Below are positions 1-10,238 of a stretch of 64,000 bases of DNA, piece by piece. The notes below the pieces were generated by a model. That model was not told the origin of the DNA. It searched no databases and saw only the letters and a program-made list of their open reading frames with translations. The position numbers and the translations under genes were made by a program. The stretch lies in contig VWZL01002056.1 in the NCBI GenBank assembly GCA_013396915.1, positions 168,063 through 232,062 on the forward strand, written 5' to 3'. How positions within the stretch are numbered: the first letter of the stretch is position 1; every line of letters begins with the position of its first letter. This DNA comes from Stercorarius parasiticus (taxonomy: Eukaryota > Chordata > Aves > Charadriiformes > Stercorariidae).

Positions 1-974
1 GCTAATACTGCCACCCCTCAGTGCTCTCAGCACTTTGCATCGCAAGGATGGCTCTCTGCTTTCCTTCTCACGTGCCAAAAGCTTTCAGAAGCATTGCTCC
101 CCACAACCTGAAGCTGACCTTTCCAGGAACGCATCCTTTGCATACACAGGCTATCTGCTGGGATGGCTGGACCTCGATCTGACAGAGCTCCAGGAATCCT
201 TGATTAGAGCCGGGCAAGAACTTTTAAGAAAATTGGTTCTTGGGTATTTTTGTCAGAAGTTGATTTTTGGAAACAGAAAACTTTCTGTAACAGTGTATGT
301 GCCAATTTTGACTGGAAGAGTTTCTTGGGCCCAGAGATTTCTGCACAGAAAGAATACTCCCACCAAAACAGTTAGTCATCCAGTAATCATGAAACTGTGT
401 TTCAAGCCTTGATGGCTTGAAGGCATTGCCCCTGACAAATGCCATGTACTGTCCTGTAAGAGGCTGGTTTCTCTTATTCAATTGAGTTTTGGATTTTGTT
501 TGCGGTTTGTTAGGTTTTTTTTCCTGGTAAAAAGGAGTTTCAGAGTTTTTACCCCAGTCTCTCAGCCACTGCTGCAGACCAAGCTGTCCAGCTACCTGTG
601 CTTTGGATCAGAGAGGCCTCCTACAAAATGCCATTACAAACGATGCAGCAATTCCATGTGCACAACTCTTTCCAGTTCAGGAGGCTCCCTCAGACAGTGC
701 CTGAGGCTGTGAAGCCTCCTACCCCTCCCAGAGGGTTACGTAAAAGCTCCAACACCTTCTGACCAAAAGTGAGAATGGGGCAGCCTGGTTCAATGCACAT
801 TTTTCACCTCTACTTTCTATTGAATTTCCTGGTTTCTCTAGTGAAGATCAGCTGTTGGATTACATCAAAGTATGAATGCTGATTTTCATAATCGTAAGTG
901 AAAAGGAAATTCAGTGTGCTATTTCAGAAACTGAACTGCCCTTTCTTGCATCTTTTGCTGTGAGCAGTACTTAC
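1..974 (-). other. TUB intron, left edge of window
   Basis: This is the sequence downstream of the exon ending ELAAICY. I looked for the next tubby exon (the conserved ETNVLGFKGPRKM block) on the minus strand and did not find it, so the intron continues past the left edge. I saw no repeat or RNA gene here. The short open frames lack splice context and family resemblance. Confidence 0.75.
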
Positions 975-1089
975 GTAACAAATAGCAGCTAGCTCCTGAC
1001 GCAGGATACTCGCCTCCAGGCTTGATGTTGTTTTCATTGGATTTACTCCATTGTCATAAACTGTAAACTTAGTTCCCATAAGATTTGAT
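975..1089 (-). CDS. TUB: TUB exon: tubby domain, [17 protein letters not shown] block
   Basis: This 115 bp exon has a polypyrimidine tract and TTAATAG acceptor upstream, and a strong donor TAC|GTAAGT downstream. It enters in phase 2: its first base completes the Arg codon of GKLR begun in the exon at 2192-2304. It then encodes 38 residues from [17 protein letters not shown] to RQELAAICY and exits in phase 0. These are core strands of the tubby beta-barrel. Compared with my memory of mammalian TUB, the stretch after NGVNP differs (MKTTSSLEA here) while the flanks are nearly invariant. The next exon, starting at the ETNVLG block, is outside the window. Confidence 0.95.
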
Positions 1090-2191
1090 CTATTAAAAAA
1101 AAAGGAAAATCCAATCACCGTTTGTCAGTAATGCTGCCCGAGACATCTGTCCTTTACTGCATTGTAGCCCCGAAGGAAAGACAGGTAATATCGAGTACAA
1201 ATAGTTGTTAATTCTGATCCCAACTAAATGCCAACTCCTGGCATAAAGGCCATAACAAAAACGCAAAGGTATAGTACAGGAGAGCATACTAAAGGTCCCT
1301 TATCCCTACAGTGGAGACTTCTCATGACATCTTGCAAACTAGTAAATTCAAGAAAGCAGTAAGGAAAACACTCAAGGGGGGTTATTTTGGTTCTTTGCTT
1401 GGTTTTTAAAATCTACTTACTCTTTACAAATCTGCTTTCTTACCTGACTACTAACTCTATTAGAATACAGAGAGTGATCTTCATAAAGTTATAAATAAGA
1501 TCATACTTTCCTATTCCGATGGAAATCACACCAAGGAGCACAAAATACAACTTAGAACACACTAAAACCACATTATCCTCATTCTGTGTTTGCACTGCAA
1601 TAAATAGCACATAAAGTTCCGAGATCCACATAGGCAAAAGGGAATTAGCAGCACAGTCCCCTTCCTCAGGCACAGACGATCTAAACATACATTGAGAAGC
1701 ATCACGTAGGAATCAACAACAGACTGATGTATGATGGGGTGACAGACAGGAAAGAAACAAGTGCTTCTGAAGGAGTTCCACTACTTGTAAATAACTCTAA
1801 TTAGGATCTTAAGAAACGGGCAAAATCAAAGAGATTTTCAGATTGTCTGACAGACAGAACTTCCACTCCAAGGTATTTATATCAATAGGGGCTAGACACA
1901 ATCTAATCGTGCACTTCTGAAGATCCCATTAAGATAAATGGTGCTCGTGCACCCTTGAGAACCTGGCCTTGGAGCATTTAAGAGCGTCAGTCCTGCTGAC
2001 TTTAATAAAATATTATCCTGTAAGTACTTGAGATGTTTTGAAAACACACCTTGGATACTGGTGAACTTTAAGACCATTATGACATGATGTAGCAAGCCTC
2101 TAATTAAGAAGTCATAGTGGCTTACAGGCTTCTTAATTTCAAATGAACTGTTTATTATATAAAGAAAATTCTTAGATGTATCAGCGTTTAC
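1090..2191 (-). other. TUB intron
   Basis: This is the 1.1 kb intron between the PIP2-site exon and the SNLMGT exon. It has a conventional donor AG|GTAAAC and acceptor AATAG. An imperfect inverted repeat (ATTAAGAAG with CTTCTTAAT) lies around 2103-2140. I see no other feature. Confidence 0.85.
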
Positions 2192-2304
2192 CTCAGTTTT
2201 CCAATAAAACTCTCTCCACCCCGAGACAGGTCAGTTGGGTCTATGGAGATGAGGTAATTAGAGGTTTTACTCTTCTTTCGTTTCCTTCCCGCTAACAGAA
2301 ACAC
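2192..2304 (-). CDS. TUB: TUB exon: phosphoinositide-binding segment of the tubby domain
   Basis: This 113 bp exon has acceptor TGCTTAG and donor AG|GTAAAC. It starts in phase 0 with [20 protein letters not shown] and ends GGESFIGKL plus the first two bases of an Arg codon. In mouse Tub the PtdIns(4,5)P2 headgroup is held by N310, K330 and R332. Counting back from the known C-terminus, these correspond to the Asn of SNYLIS and the Lys and Arg of GKLR here. All three are conserved, with the Arg codon split across the exon junction. The basic RKRKKSK run is typical of the family. Membrane binding of the product is therefore expected, with release on PLC activation as established for tubby. Confidence 0.95.
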
Positions 2305-2884
2305 CTAAGCAGTGCAAAAAAACATATTCTAGAATGCCAAAGGGGTTAGCACACATCACTTCCTGCTTTGATATAAGGAAACCATAGGCAATTTTTCTGT
2401 CTTCCAGCATCATTAGTGAAGTAACAGAAGGTCTCCAGGGACCTAGCAAAACCAGATAAAAATCTGGAAAGGGAAACTGACTTCTCAACCACTCAGTCCA
2501 TTATTTATGGTTTAAATAATTAAATTTGATCTCTTTTGTTAAATGTTTCATTCTAAGTTGCTCTGGCTCTTCCAGTTGAATTGAAAATAGATGCTTTTTG
2601 GGCCACAGAATGCAGAGAGCCCCAATTGCTGACTGTCACATAAAGGTGCCATGCATGGATTATTTAAGGCCAAAGATCAGACATATGAAGAAAGGCAGTA
2701 GAACAAAGTGATACTATTGTTTCACTTTTGGAAGACTGTAGGGCAGATCTCAGTGAAAGTGAAAATATATTTAAATATATTTAAAATATAAGATTATATT
2801 TTCTTTGTAAGACTTCTTCAGACTTTTAATAGTTTTTTTTTATATTCAGATGCAACTGGTATGCCATTCAAGTTATTTTATGAC
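2305..2884 (-). other. TUB intron
   Basis: This 580 bp intron is AT-rich, with a TTTAAATATA-type low-complexity run near 2766-2790. Its donor is atypical: GTCATA follows AAG (see findings). Nothing else was recognised. Confidence 0.8.
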
Positions 2885-3076
2885 CTTTTTACCATGCTCC
2901 CTTTCCAAGTGGAGGTAATAAGTAGGGTACATCCCTCGGTCCATTCCCTTCTTGTCTCTTGTGATTCTGCATTTGACAGTGACACCCTGTGGAGCAGGTC
3001 TTATGGCAAATTCCTCCAGGTCATCGACATCTATGAGAGGCTCATTTGTGGAAGGACTGGGGGCTGAGGCCGCTTC
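2885..3076 (-). CDS. TUB: TUB exon: start of tubby domain
   Basis: This 192 bp exon (64 codons, phase 0 to phase 0) has acceptor TGTTTTAG. It encodes [16 protein letters not shown], the acidic [15 protein letters not shown] entry to the tubby domain, then [20 protein letters not shown] and HLEREHGKK. The 3' boundary is set by reading frame: the next exon must start V-F-L-L in phase 0, so this exon must end at AAG (2885) and use donor GTCATA. A better-looking donor, GTAAAA, starts 8 bases earlier at 2892, but its use would shift the frame and hit a stop within about 13 codons. The domain identity is certain; the exact donor is slightly less so. Confidence 0.9.
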
Positions 3077-3963
3077 CTAAAACAGTAAGCAAAACTCAGG
3101 TTTCCTCAACTTTGATTTACAAAATTGTAAGCACAAAGGAATGACATTTGATAGAAGTCACACTTTAAAAAAATAAAAAACAATGGACATAATATCTTCC
3201 CTGTCCTGATTCCTCAGCAGCCTTTAAGGCAGCTTATCAAGCTAAGGATCTCTCCCCATCCAATTGGTCAAGCCCTTTGCTACCCAAGGCCCAGGGAGCA
3301 GTTCTCTGCGCCGCTGATGCTCAGCGTACAGACACATCTGACAAAGCAGAACAGGGTGGCTGCACAGGCAGAGCTCTGTAATGTCACAAAGAAAACCCTG
3401 GCTCACACCTTCCCATCTCACCACACTTCTTTTGTCAGAAAGGCCGTGCCCAGGGACAGTGATAGCCTTTGACGAAAGGAAGAAATGTGATAGGGAGAGA
3501 CAGATTAAGCTAGATAGAGATATAACAGAGAGGAGAAGTGAGTGCAAGATATGAAAGAGTGGGGCACCATCAACTGTTTAGCAAAAGCTTTTGATTTAGA
3601 ATATTTGAACAAGCCAAAGTCTTATTTCATGTTCGGATGGTAGCAGCGAGAACAGGGTGGGAAAATGCTCAGAAAAAGGCAATAAAAACAAAAGATCCTT
3701 CTGAGCACCTGCAAGAGGTAGAAAGGTAAATATTTACTGTTTACCTTCCCCTTCATTCAAGTTCAGGCAATATTCGCTATTCTTTTCTCCAAGTCATTAT
3801 TTTCATTGCTTGCTCCTGTGAACCCTGAGAGCTACCATAGTAAATCACCTTGGAGATACTCTAGTGCATATTAAAAACAGAAGAAGAAAGCCAGGCCTAT
3901 CCTGACTGCACTGTGAAATCACGCAGTACATAGCAGCCTGCACGCTCCTTCTTTACTCCTTAC
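3077..3963 (-). other. TUB intron
   Basis: This 0.9 kb intron has a strong donor AAG|GTAAGG at its upstream end. An A-rich run lies near 3166-3182. No gene, RNA or classified repeat was seen. Confidence 0.85.
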
Positions 3964-4085
3964 CTTATTGGATTTCTTGCTCGTGGCAGAACCAGGCCGG
4001 GTGTTACTGTTTAACTGTGAAGAACTGGAGCTGTCTTCATCTTCCTCATCTTCTTCTTCATCAAAATTCATGCTGCTTGAAATGC
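3964..4085 (-). CDS. TUB: TUB exon: acidic and serine-rich linker
   Basis: This 122 bp exon has acceptor CTCAG and donor AAG|GTAAGG, entering in phase 1 and leaving in phase 0. With the G from the previous exon it reads [18 protein letters not shown], a run of five serines, then [18 protein letters not shown]. This matches the TUB linker that precedes the tubby domain (the mammalian form has a similar acidic run and a TRP-SAT motif). It is intrinsically disordered, low-complexity sequence, and no catalytic function is implied. The exit codon Lys is followed in frame by EAASAPSP of the next exon. Confidence 0.94.
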
Positions 4086-7000
4086 CTGAGGAGAAAGCAG
4101 TGAGCTTATATGAAGTACTAATACATTAAAGCTGTCCATGCTTGCTGTAAAACATCACTTATTACACTGCGGCACCCTTAGGCTCACAGGTGAGAGAGGG
4201 TGTGCGTGAAGGGGGTTGACTGTGCGAGGCAGTGTACAAATACGTGGGTGAGGCAGCACCTGTCCTGAGAAGCTAAAACATTTCAGCAAACAAGAAAGGA
4301 AATATCATGGTTTCCAGTCCACAGTGAAGATCGAATTACTCAGTGATACAGTTAGGAATTAAATTCAGCTCTTCTTCATCCAGTCAAGTACTTCAAACAC
4401 AAGACAAAATCTTAAAGCTGAAATTGGAGCCGAGTGGACAACCTATCACAGCCATTTGGAAACCTTAACGATTAAAATACGAGCCCTTCTACAGCACACT
4501 TTTAACTGTTCCTATGCGATCTGATGAAGAGCAGATCTTAGACAGAGAAGAAACATTCACATCAAGGAAATGTTCTCATGCATGTTTATTTCATGTAAAA
4601 AACAGTATCAGCCCAGGCCAAAGGAACTGCCTTGCAGCACTTAAAAATTTGACTTTACAAGAATTCAAAACCTCAGACATTTCAAAGGGAAACACAACTT
4701 TGAACATCAAATAGGACTTGGCAGCAGAAAGCGTCAATGATGGGACATTTGCCAGGCCTAGTTTTTCAAGGAGCATCATGCAGATGAAGCCACTCTGTAT
4801 TCATGTTCGAAGTCTAAGTTCCACATATTAGAGACTAACTATACAATATTTTTTCCTAAAAAAAAAAAAAAATTTAAAAAATCACTTGGTCCAAAATTTC
4901 CACTATTGGTAAGTTCAAGGCAGAAGGATAAATGAAATGCAAAGATTTCCGGAGCCAAGCAGCATGGGCATAATTAACCTTTTCCTTCTGTACTTACCAG
5001 GAACATGATCCAGGGCGACAAGACTGGATTGGGAGGTGGAAGAGGACCAGGATGTATTTGCATGGGGATCTGGGAAAGGAAAAAATCCATGGGTTTGATT
5101 CTGCAAACCCTTAATCGAGTGAACAAGCCTAACGTGCCAACAGGACTCCACATAGGGCTAAAGGCTTACTGGATGGGGCCGTAACACTGCTCCCTTAATT
5201 TTCAATTATGGACGTTTTATCTTCCTGCACAATCAAAGTCACTTTGTACCTGCTTATACCTGCTGTCACCTTCTTTTTTGGTATTTTGAATAAAGTCAAA
5301 AAGCCCTGAATGACAGAGCTGAACGGTCATCATCCATGCTGAATGGTTGTGCCACAAACCCGTCTGTGCACGGTGTGCCCGGCATGGGAGGTTTTTGGCC
5401 TACTTTTGAATTCTAACACACAAAAAAAAAACCAAACAACCTGATTGGCAGAAGCAATATACAGAGATTCTGCACAACTGTTCATTCAGTAACGTTGAAA
5501 AAAGTATTCAGACTCATATTCAAATGGCCTAAATTCTACCTAAATCCCTGTGCCCAGTGTGTCCTCATCATCTTTCCAGGGCTACGCACAGAGACTTTCA
5601 TGTAGCTTAGTCTTTTGGAATATGAGCTTGGTCTGCAACAAGCAGAGGCTGAACTGAACTAACGTACAGAAACATAAACACCAGAGATAGCATCAGTAAT
5701 GGTTTTCTTCAGTTCAAATTTTGGAACGGAATGAGGAAAAAAAAGACACCAAAAAAGGCATTTAAATACTTTTTATGTTATTGCGGTTTCCAATAACTTC
5801 AATACGTATCCCTTTTGACACCAGATGCACAATGGATAATGAAACAACACCAGAGTAGTAAGAGCGAGTGTATAAAAGTAAAACAGAAGCATACGCAATA
5901 CAATGCTTGCATTCCATTCAGCTGCACCATGAATGGTCTCGTTATCCACTCCCCCAGTTCCCCCAGTCTGGACACACACCACACAGCACGACAGCAACAA
6001 ATTTCAATAGGATCTGGTTATGCAAGGGGGGCCTGAGTTCACAGGTCAACAGATATTCTCAAAGCCTGTAGAACTCACTCATTATTAATCACACACTCAT
6101 TAATCACAAGCATTATTTCTTAATAATGACAACCACGTTCTAGTCAGCTAGGCATGGGTAATAGAGACAGTCCACCTCCTCAGCTGGCAGCCGTGCAATA
6201 ATGCCATACTTCATGTGTACAGACGTAATCAGTTTATTTCTACATCCGCGCTCACGATTTCACCACCAATATTTTGGTGGTGAAAATTCCGTGCCAGCCT
6301 TAGAAAAGTCTGCACTCGTGACCTGTGGGGAAGAATGCTTCAGAGAGCTCCTGTTTCGTTTTTGAACCCAGAAATCAAATCTATTCCTTCCCTAAATCTC
6401 AAAACAGTTGTGGCTTCAGGTGGCAAAGAAGAACTAAGACCAAATTGCTCATTCCAAGTCTTTACAGAGACATATAGGAAACTGATAAATGTGAAGACTA
6501 AATGTTAGTTATTCTGTGTTAAAATTTATGGAAGCATGTCTCTGTCCTAGTGACTCATTTGCCAGAGAGGAACTCTACACGTTACAAGTTCTGAAATCAA
6601 AAGGACAAATATTTCCTGCAGGAAGAAAATGATCCTAGTATGGCAATTTCCAACAGATGGAGAAATCAAATAAAACATTTGGCATTTTCTTGCAAGTGGC
6701 ATATTCTATTCACACTCGGGTAGCCTATAACCTCTCGTCTTGCAACAGAACTTGTCTCGCTGGGGAAGCAGAGACACGTGCTGAGAGAGGCTTCTCTCCA
6801 CAAAGTTAGTATCAAAGAGCAGAATGGGCACGAATCAGGCTACGCAAATCTGATGGGACTCAGCCTTTCCCAGCAGGCCAGTTAGCATTTATCTCTGTGT
6901 TCTCCTTTTGCTCCTATTCCATGCAAGAGAAAGACTGATGGGAGACAGCAATTCTAAGTGCTTTTCAGACCAAGGGGGACGCGCCAGTAAGGACATGCCA

Positions 7001-8632
7001 CAAGCAGTGAAGTGGCAGTGGGAATCCACATGAAAGGCCCTAGCTCTACATAAAGTTTCCCATGAATAACGGGATACTCAAAACCTTCTAACAAGCTTCA
7101 TCGGCCGGTATCAAGTGGCAAACTGTACACACAGAGTAAAAATATTTTATGGAGGTGTTGCTCATTGCAGTCTTGTCTTAATACCTTTCTTTGCGTCTCA
7201 CAGAGCATAGCTCTGTTGTTAATAAAAATGAGTAAACGTCAGCATTCCCATTTAAAAAAAGCGTGTCGTGTCCTGTCCTCCGCCCCCCGACTTGAAGCAT
7301 ACTAGTGGTCTGCTCTTAGCAGTGCCTGTTCTGATCAGGAGTATACTCAGACCTGGTAAAAAAAGCTCATATCGTCTATTTAAGAATACGAAGCAACAAA
7401 GCAAAACAAAAAGAAATCAAAACAAAAAAACCCCACCCACTGCTTCTTTTAAAAAATAAACGAAAAAAATGGGGAGAATAAAAATATATCTTAACCTGGA
7501 AAAAACCTCAAAAATAGAAATGTCCCTCAGAGTAAAAATCTGAGTGCTCTGACCTAATTTGAGAAGCCTGTTGATAGTTTTTAAGTCAATCGGCTTTAGT
7601 AAGTAGTGTGCCTGATGATTTAATATTCTGAGCCACGGTCTAAGGCAACACAATCATCACACAGATCAGAACTTGTTAGTCATGCCAACATCCCTCAGAC
7701 TCAAATGCCCAGGAAATACCACACTTGGAGAAAATCTGCCCATTTCAGTTGAAGTTGCTCACATCTGCAGGGTAATGTCCCAGAAAAAACGAATCTTAGT
7801 GAGAACGGCTCTGCAGACAAGAGGCGGGCATTTAGGTATGAATAGTCTATTCTAGATGAGTCAAGTTTGCACTTACATTTTGCTCTTTATACACAAAGAA
7901 TTTATTCTTAAAGCATCAGAACACTCTTGGCATGAGCCATCTTTGCTGCAAAAGCTGTACACTGAAGAAGAACAACTCCAAAGCAAATGCCTTCAGAAAT
8001 AGCTTTGTGAGGATTTTAGGGTTTTTTTTTTTCATTCCTACAGTTAATGTCTAACGAGAGATAATAACAGTGCAGGAAGGAAGAGATGGATGCATGAATG
8101 TGTACATACACAATCTATCTCCAAAAAAAACCCCATTCCAGAACATTTGAGGACTATACATGGGAAACACTGCAGAATACACAGTGCTGTCATTTTCACC
8201 TCTGCGAGCATGAACACACATTATGAAAACATGAACAATATTTAACTGACAACACAACTAAAATTAATACTCTAGTTTGAATGTTGCTATTCCATACTCT
8301 TTTTTTAACTCTCAAGTAAGTGATTTCCAGAGTTGTACAACACAAAAACGTGAACAGATGGATATGAGCATCTGCCTGGTACCTTAATAGCAGCACTGCA
8401 CTGCAGATGGAAAAACCACATCCCTGAAAGCCTGGAGAGCTCTTGTTCCTTGGGACAAGAGAGAACTACTTCTTTTTTTTTTAGATTATACAATAGAGCA
8501 TAACAGGCTCTGAGGAGAATAAATACAGAGTAACAATCTCTGCTTAGGCTAGGGCTGAGAGTGAGAATAGAAAAAGGAATCAATGTACATAAAACAAGCA
8601 ATGAAAACATGAAGGCAGCTTAGGCTACTTAC
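4086..8632 (-). other. TUB intron, 4.5 kb
   Basis: This AT-rich intron has a perfect 12 bp hairpin at 6258-6285, A-rich runs at 4859-4880 and 7380-7470, and no CR1 that I recognise. Open frames up to 101 codons occur but have neither splice context nor recognisable protein blocks. Confidence 0.8.
6258..6285. repeat. Perfect 12 bp inverted repeat (hairpin)
   Basis: The left arm TTTCACCACCAA (6258-6269) and right arm TTGGTGGTGAAA (6274-6285) are perfect reverse complements separated by the 4-base loop TATT. It lies inside a TUB intron. It could be the ends of a very small inverted-repeat element, a protein-binding palindrome or chance. Confidence 0.8.
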
Positions 8633-8800
8633 CTTTTTTCTGCATTGCTGTTCTAAGATCTTGTTTGTTTTGCTGTTGTTGACCACTAGCCATTTTCTCT
8701 CCATCATCTTCATCATGACTAGACTGTCCAACAGTGAGAATCTGCACTTGACTTCCTATCTTCTGAACATCATCTTGAAAAGCAGCTGGGCCGTCGATCC
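8633..8800 (-). CDS. TUB: TUB exon: VQILTVGQ linker block
   Basis: This 168 bp exon has a good acceptor (TGTCTGACAG) and a consensus donor G|GTAAGT, phase 1 to phase 1. It encodes IDGPAAFQDDVQKIG, then SQVQILTVGQSSHDEDDGEK, a glutamine run (GQQQQNK) and QDLRTAMQKK. The VQILTVGQ and QDLR-MQ-K blocks identify TUB. The leading (G)IDGPAA resembles the equivalent position in TULP3, while mammalian TUB has a slightly different start there. Because both neighbouring junctions are phase 1, this exon can be joined either to the lysine-rich exon at 20430-20564 or directly to exon 32432-32594. Confidence 0.95.
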
Positions 8801-9386
8801 CTGTCAGACAACAGCAAAAGTCTTAGCTGTCTTGGTGTCAAGAAGTTACTGAAAGGACAATTGCTCACTCGCAAAAAGCATCTTTTCTAAGAATCAGAGA
8901 TCAGAGGTTCACATTCAATAATATTTCTAGACTTAAACAAGCCTGAACTATGCTCCAAGGCAAACATCTTACTTCCCACATGCTGCACTAGAGAATCTCC
9001 AAGAGCCCATCAGGATTTCACTGTTGCCCTGCTCGCCTCCAAAGCACACCCATCCATGCACCAGAAACACTGAAAACTACACAGAAAATGAATTCACTGG
9101 AGAGGACCAACAATGAAAACAGATGAAACTTTCATAAGGACACACAACTGGTCCAGAAACAGATAAGCATCAGTCCCAGATTATGCCATATCCCCTAATA
9201 AACAACACTGCTGTTATGAAACGACGCTTCAAAGTTTCAGAAACCTGGAAAACTCACAAGCAGATCTAGCAATGTATACAACAGGAAAAGCAGCACATTA
9301 ACAAGCCTAAATATGCCTCTGAGTTAGTAAGTTGTTATACAGTTAAAACAGCAGTGTGAAACTATAAAGAAGATAATACATATTCC

Positions 9387-9494
9387 CTGGAACCTCCATC
9401 CTCTGAGACGCTCAAATCCTGACCTGGGCAGGGATGTGGGACTAGACAGTCTCCAGAGGCACCTTCCAGCCTCAGCCATGCTGCGATTCTGTGG
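9387..9494 (+). mobile_element. CR1: CR1 LINE fragment, 3' end
   Basis: The segment runs through the CR1 3' region (GGGACTAGACAGTCTCCAGA, CCTTCCAGCC) to a decayed terminal GCGATTCTGTGG. Orientation is plus, antisense to TUB transcription. It is about 108 bp, 5'-truncated as is usual for CR1, and old by its divergence. Confidence 0.75.
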
Positions 9495-9871
9495 CTTCTG
9501 GTGACAGCCAGAAGGAAACTGTTTACCCCCTTACGGCTGTAAATCGCCTCTGAAGACAGAAAAATGAAAATATGGAGTGGGGTGTGTTCTTAGCACAAGC
9601 TAACTTCATTTTTTTTCTCCAGGACAGCAAGTTAAAAATTCAGATTGCAAAGGTACTTCAGCTCTTAGTTAAGACTTACTGCTGGTATATATTACTAAAT
9701 TAGCTATATAAAAATGCACTTTTGCACCAATAAAAATGGTAGTATTATCATGTATATATATAGTAAATAACAGAAGCCTGCATACTGTTGCTGTTCTGAA
9801 ATTTTTGTTAATAAGGAAGCAACATTGTGGAGAATGAGCAAGCATTACAAAGAGTCAGTTCACGGAATTTT

Positions 9872-10166
9872 CACGGAATCACAGAATTTTCAGAGTTAGA
9901 AGGGACCTCTAGAGATCATCTAGTCCAACTCCCCTGCTAAAGCAGGATTGCCTAGAGCACATTACTCAGGACTGCATCCAGGCGGGTCTTGAAAGTCGCC
10001 AGAGAAGGGGACTCCACAACCGCCCTGGGCAGCCTGTTCCAGTGCTCTGTCACCCTCACCATAAAGAAGTTTTTTCTCATATTTGATCAGAACTTCCTAT
10101 GTTCCAGCTTGTGCCCGTTACCCCTTGTCCTGTTACTGGGAACCACTGAAAAGAATCTGGCTCCAG
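9872..10166 (-). mobile_element. CR1: CR1 LINE fragment, 3' end
   Basis: In the plus-strand view this starts with the reversed CR1 tail (GGAATCACAGAATTTT) and continues with GGGACCTCTAGAGATCATCT and AGTCCAACTCCCCTGCTAAA. The later parts include CCCTGGGCAGCCTGTTCCAG and CACCCTCACCATAAAGAAG, all CR1 3' UTR landmarks. It is therefore inserted in the same orientation as TUB. About 295 bp remain. The far end abuts a local 26 bp duplication. Confidence 0.93.
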
Positions 10167-10238
10167 TAGAAGAATATGGTGCTTCTCACCATAGAAGTAC
10201 ATTCAGTACATTCAGTAGAAGAATATGGTGCTTCCCAC
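10164..10238. repeat. 26 bp direct repeat at the CR1 boundary
   Basis: A 26-base unit at 10164-10189 (CAGTAGAAGAATATGG...) recurs at 10213-10238 with a single difference, 49 bases apart. A TACATTCAG tandem pair sits between the copies at 10199-10216. It begins just where recognisable CR1 sequence ends. Confidence 0.85.
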
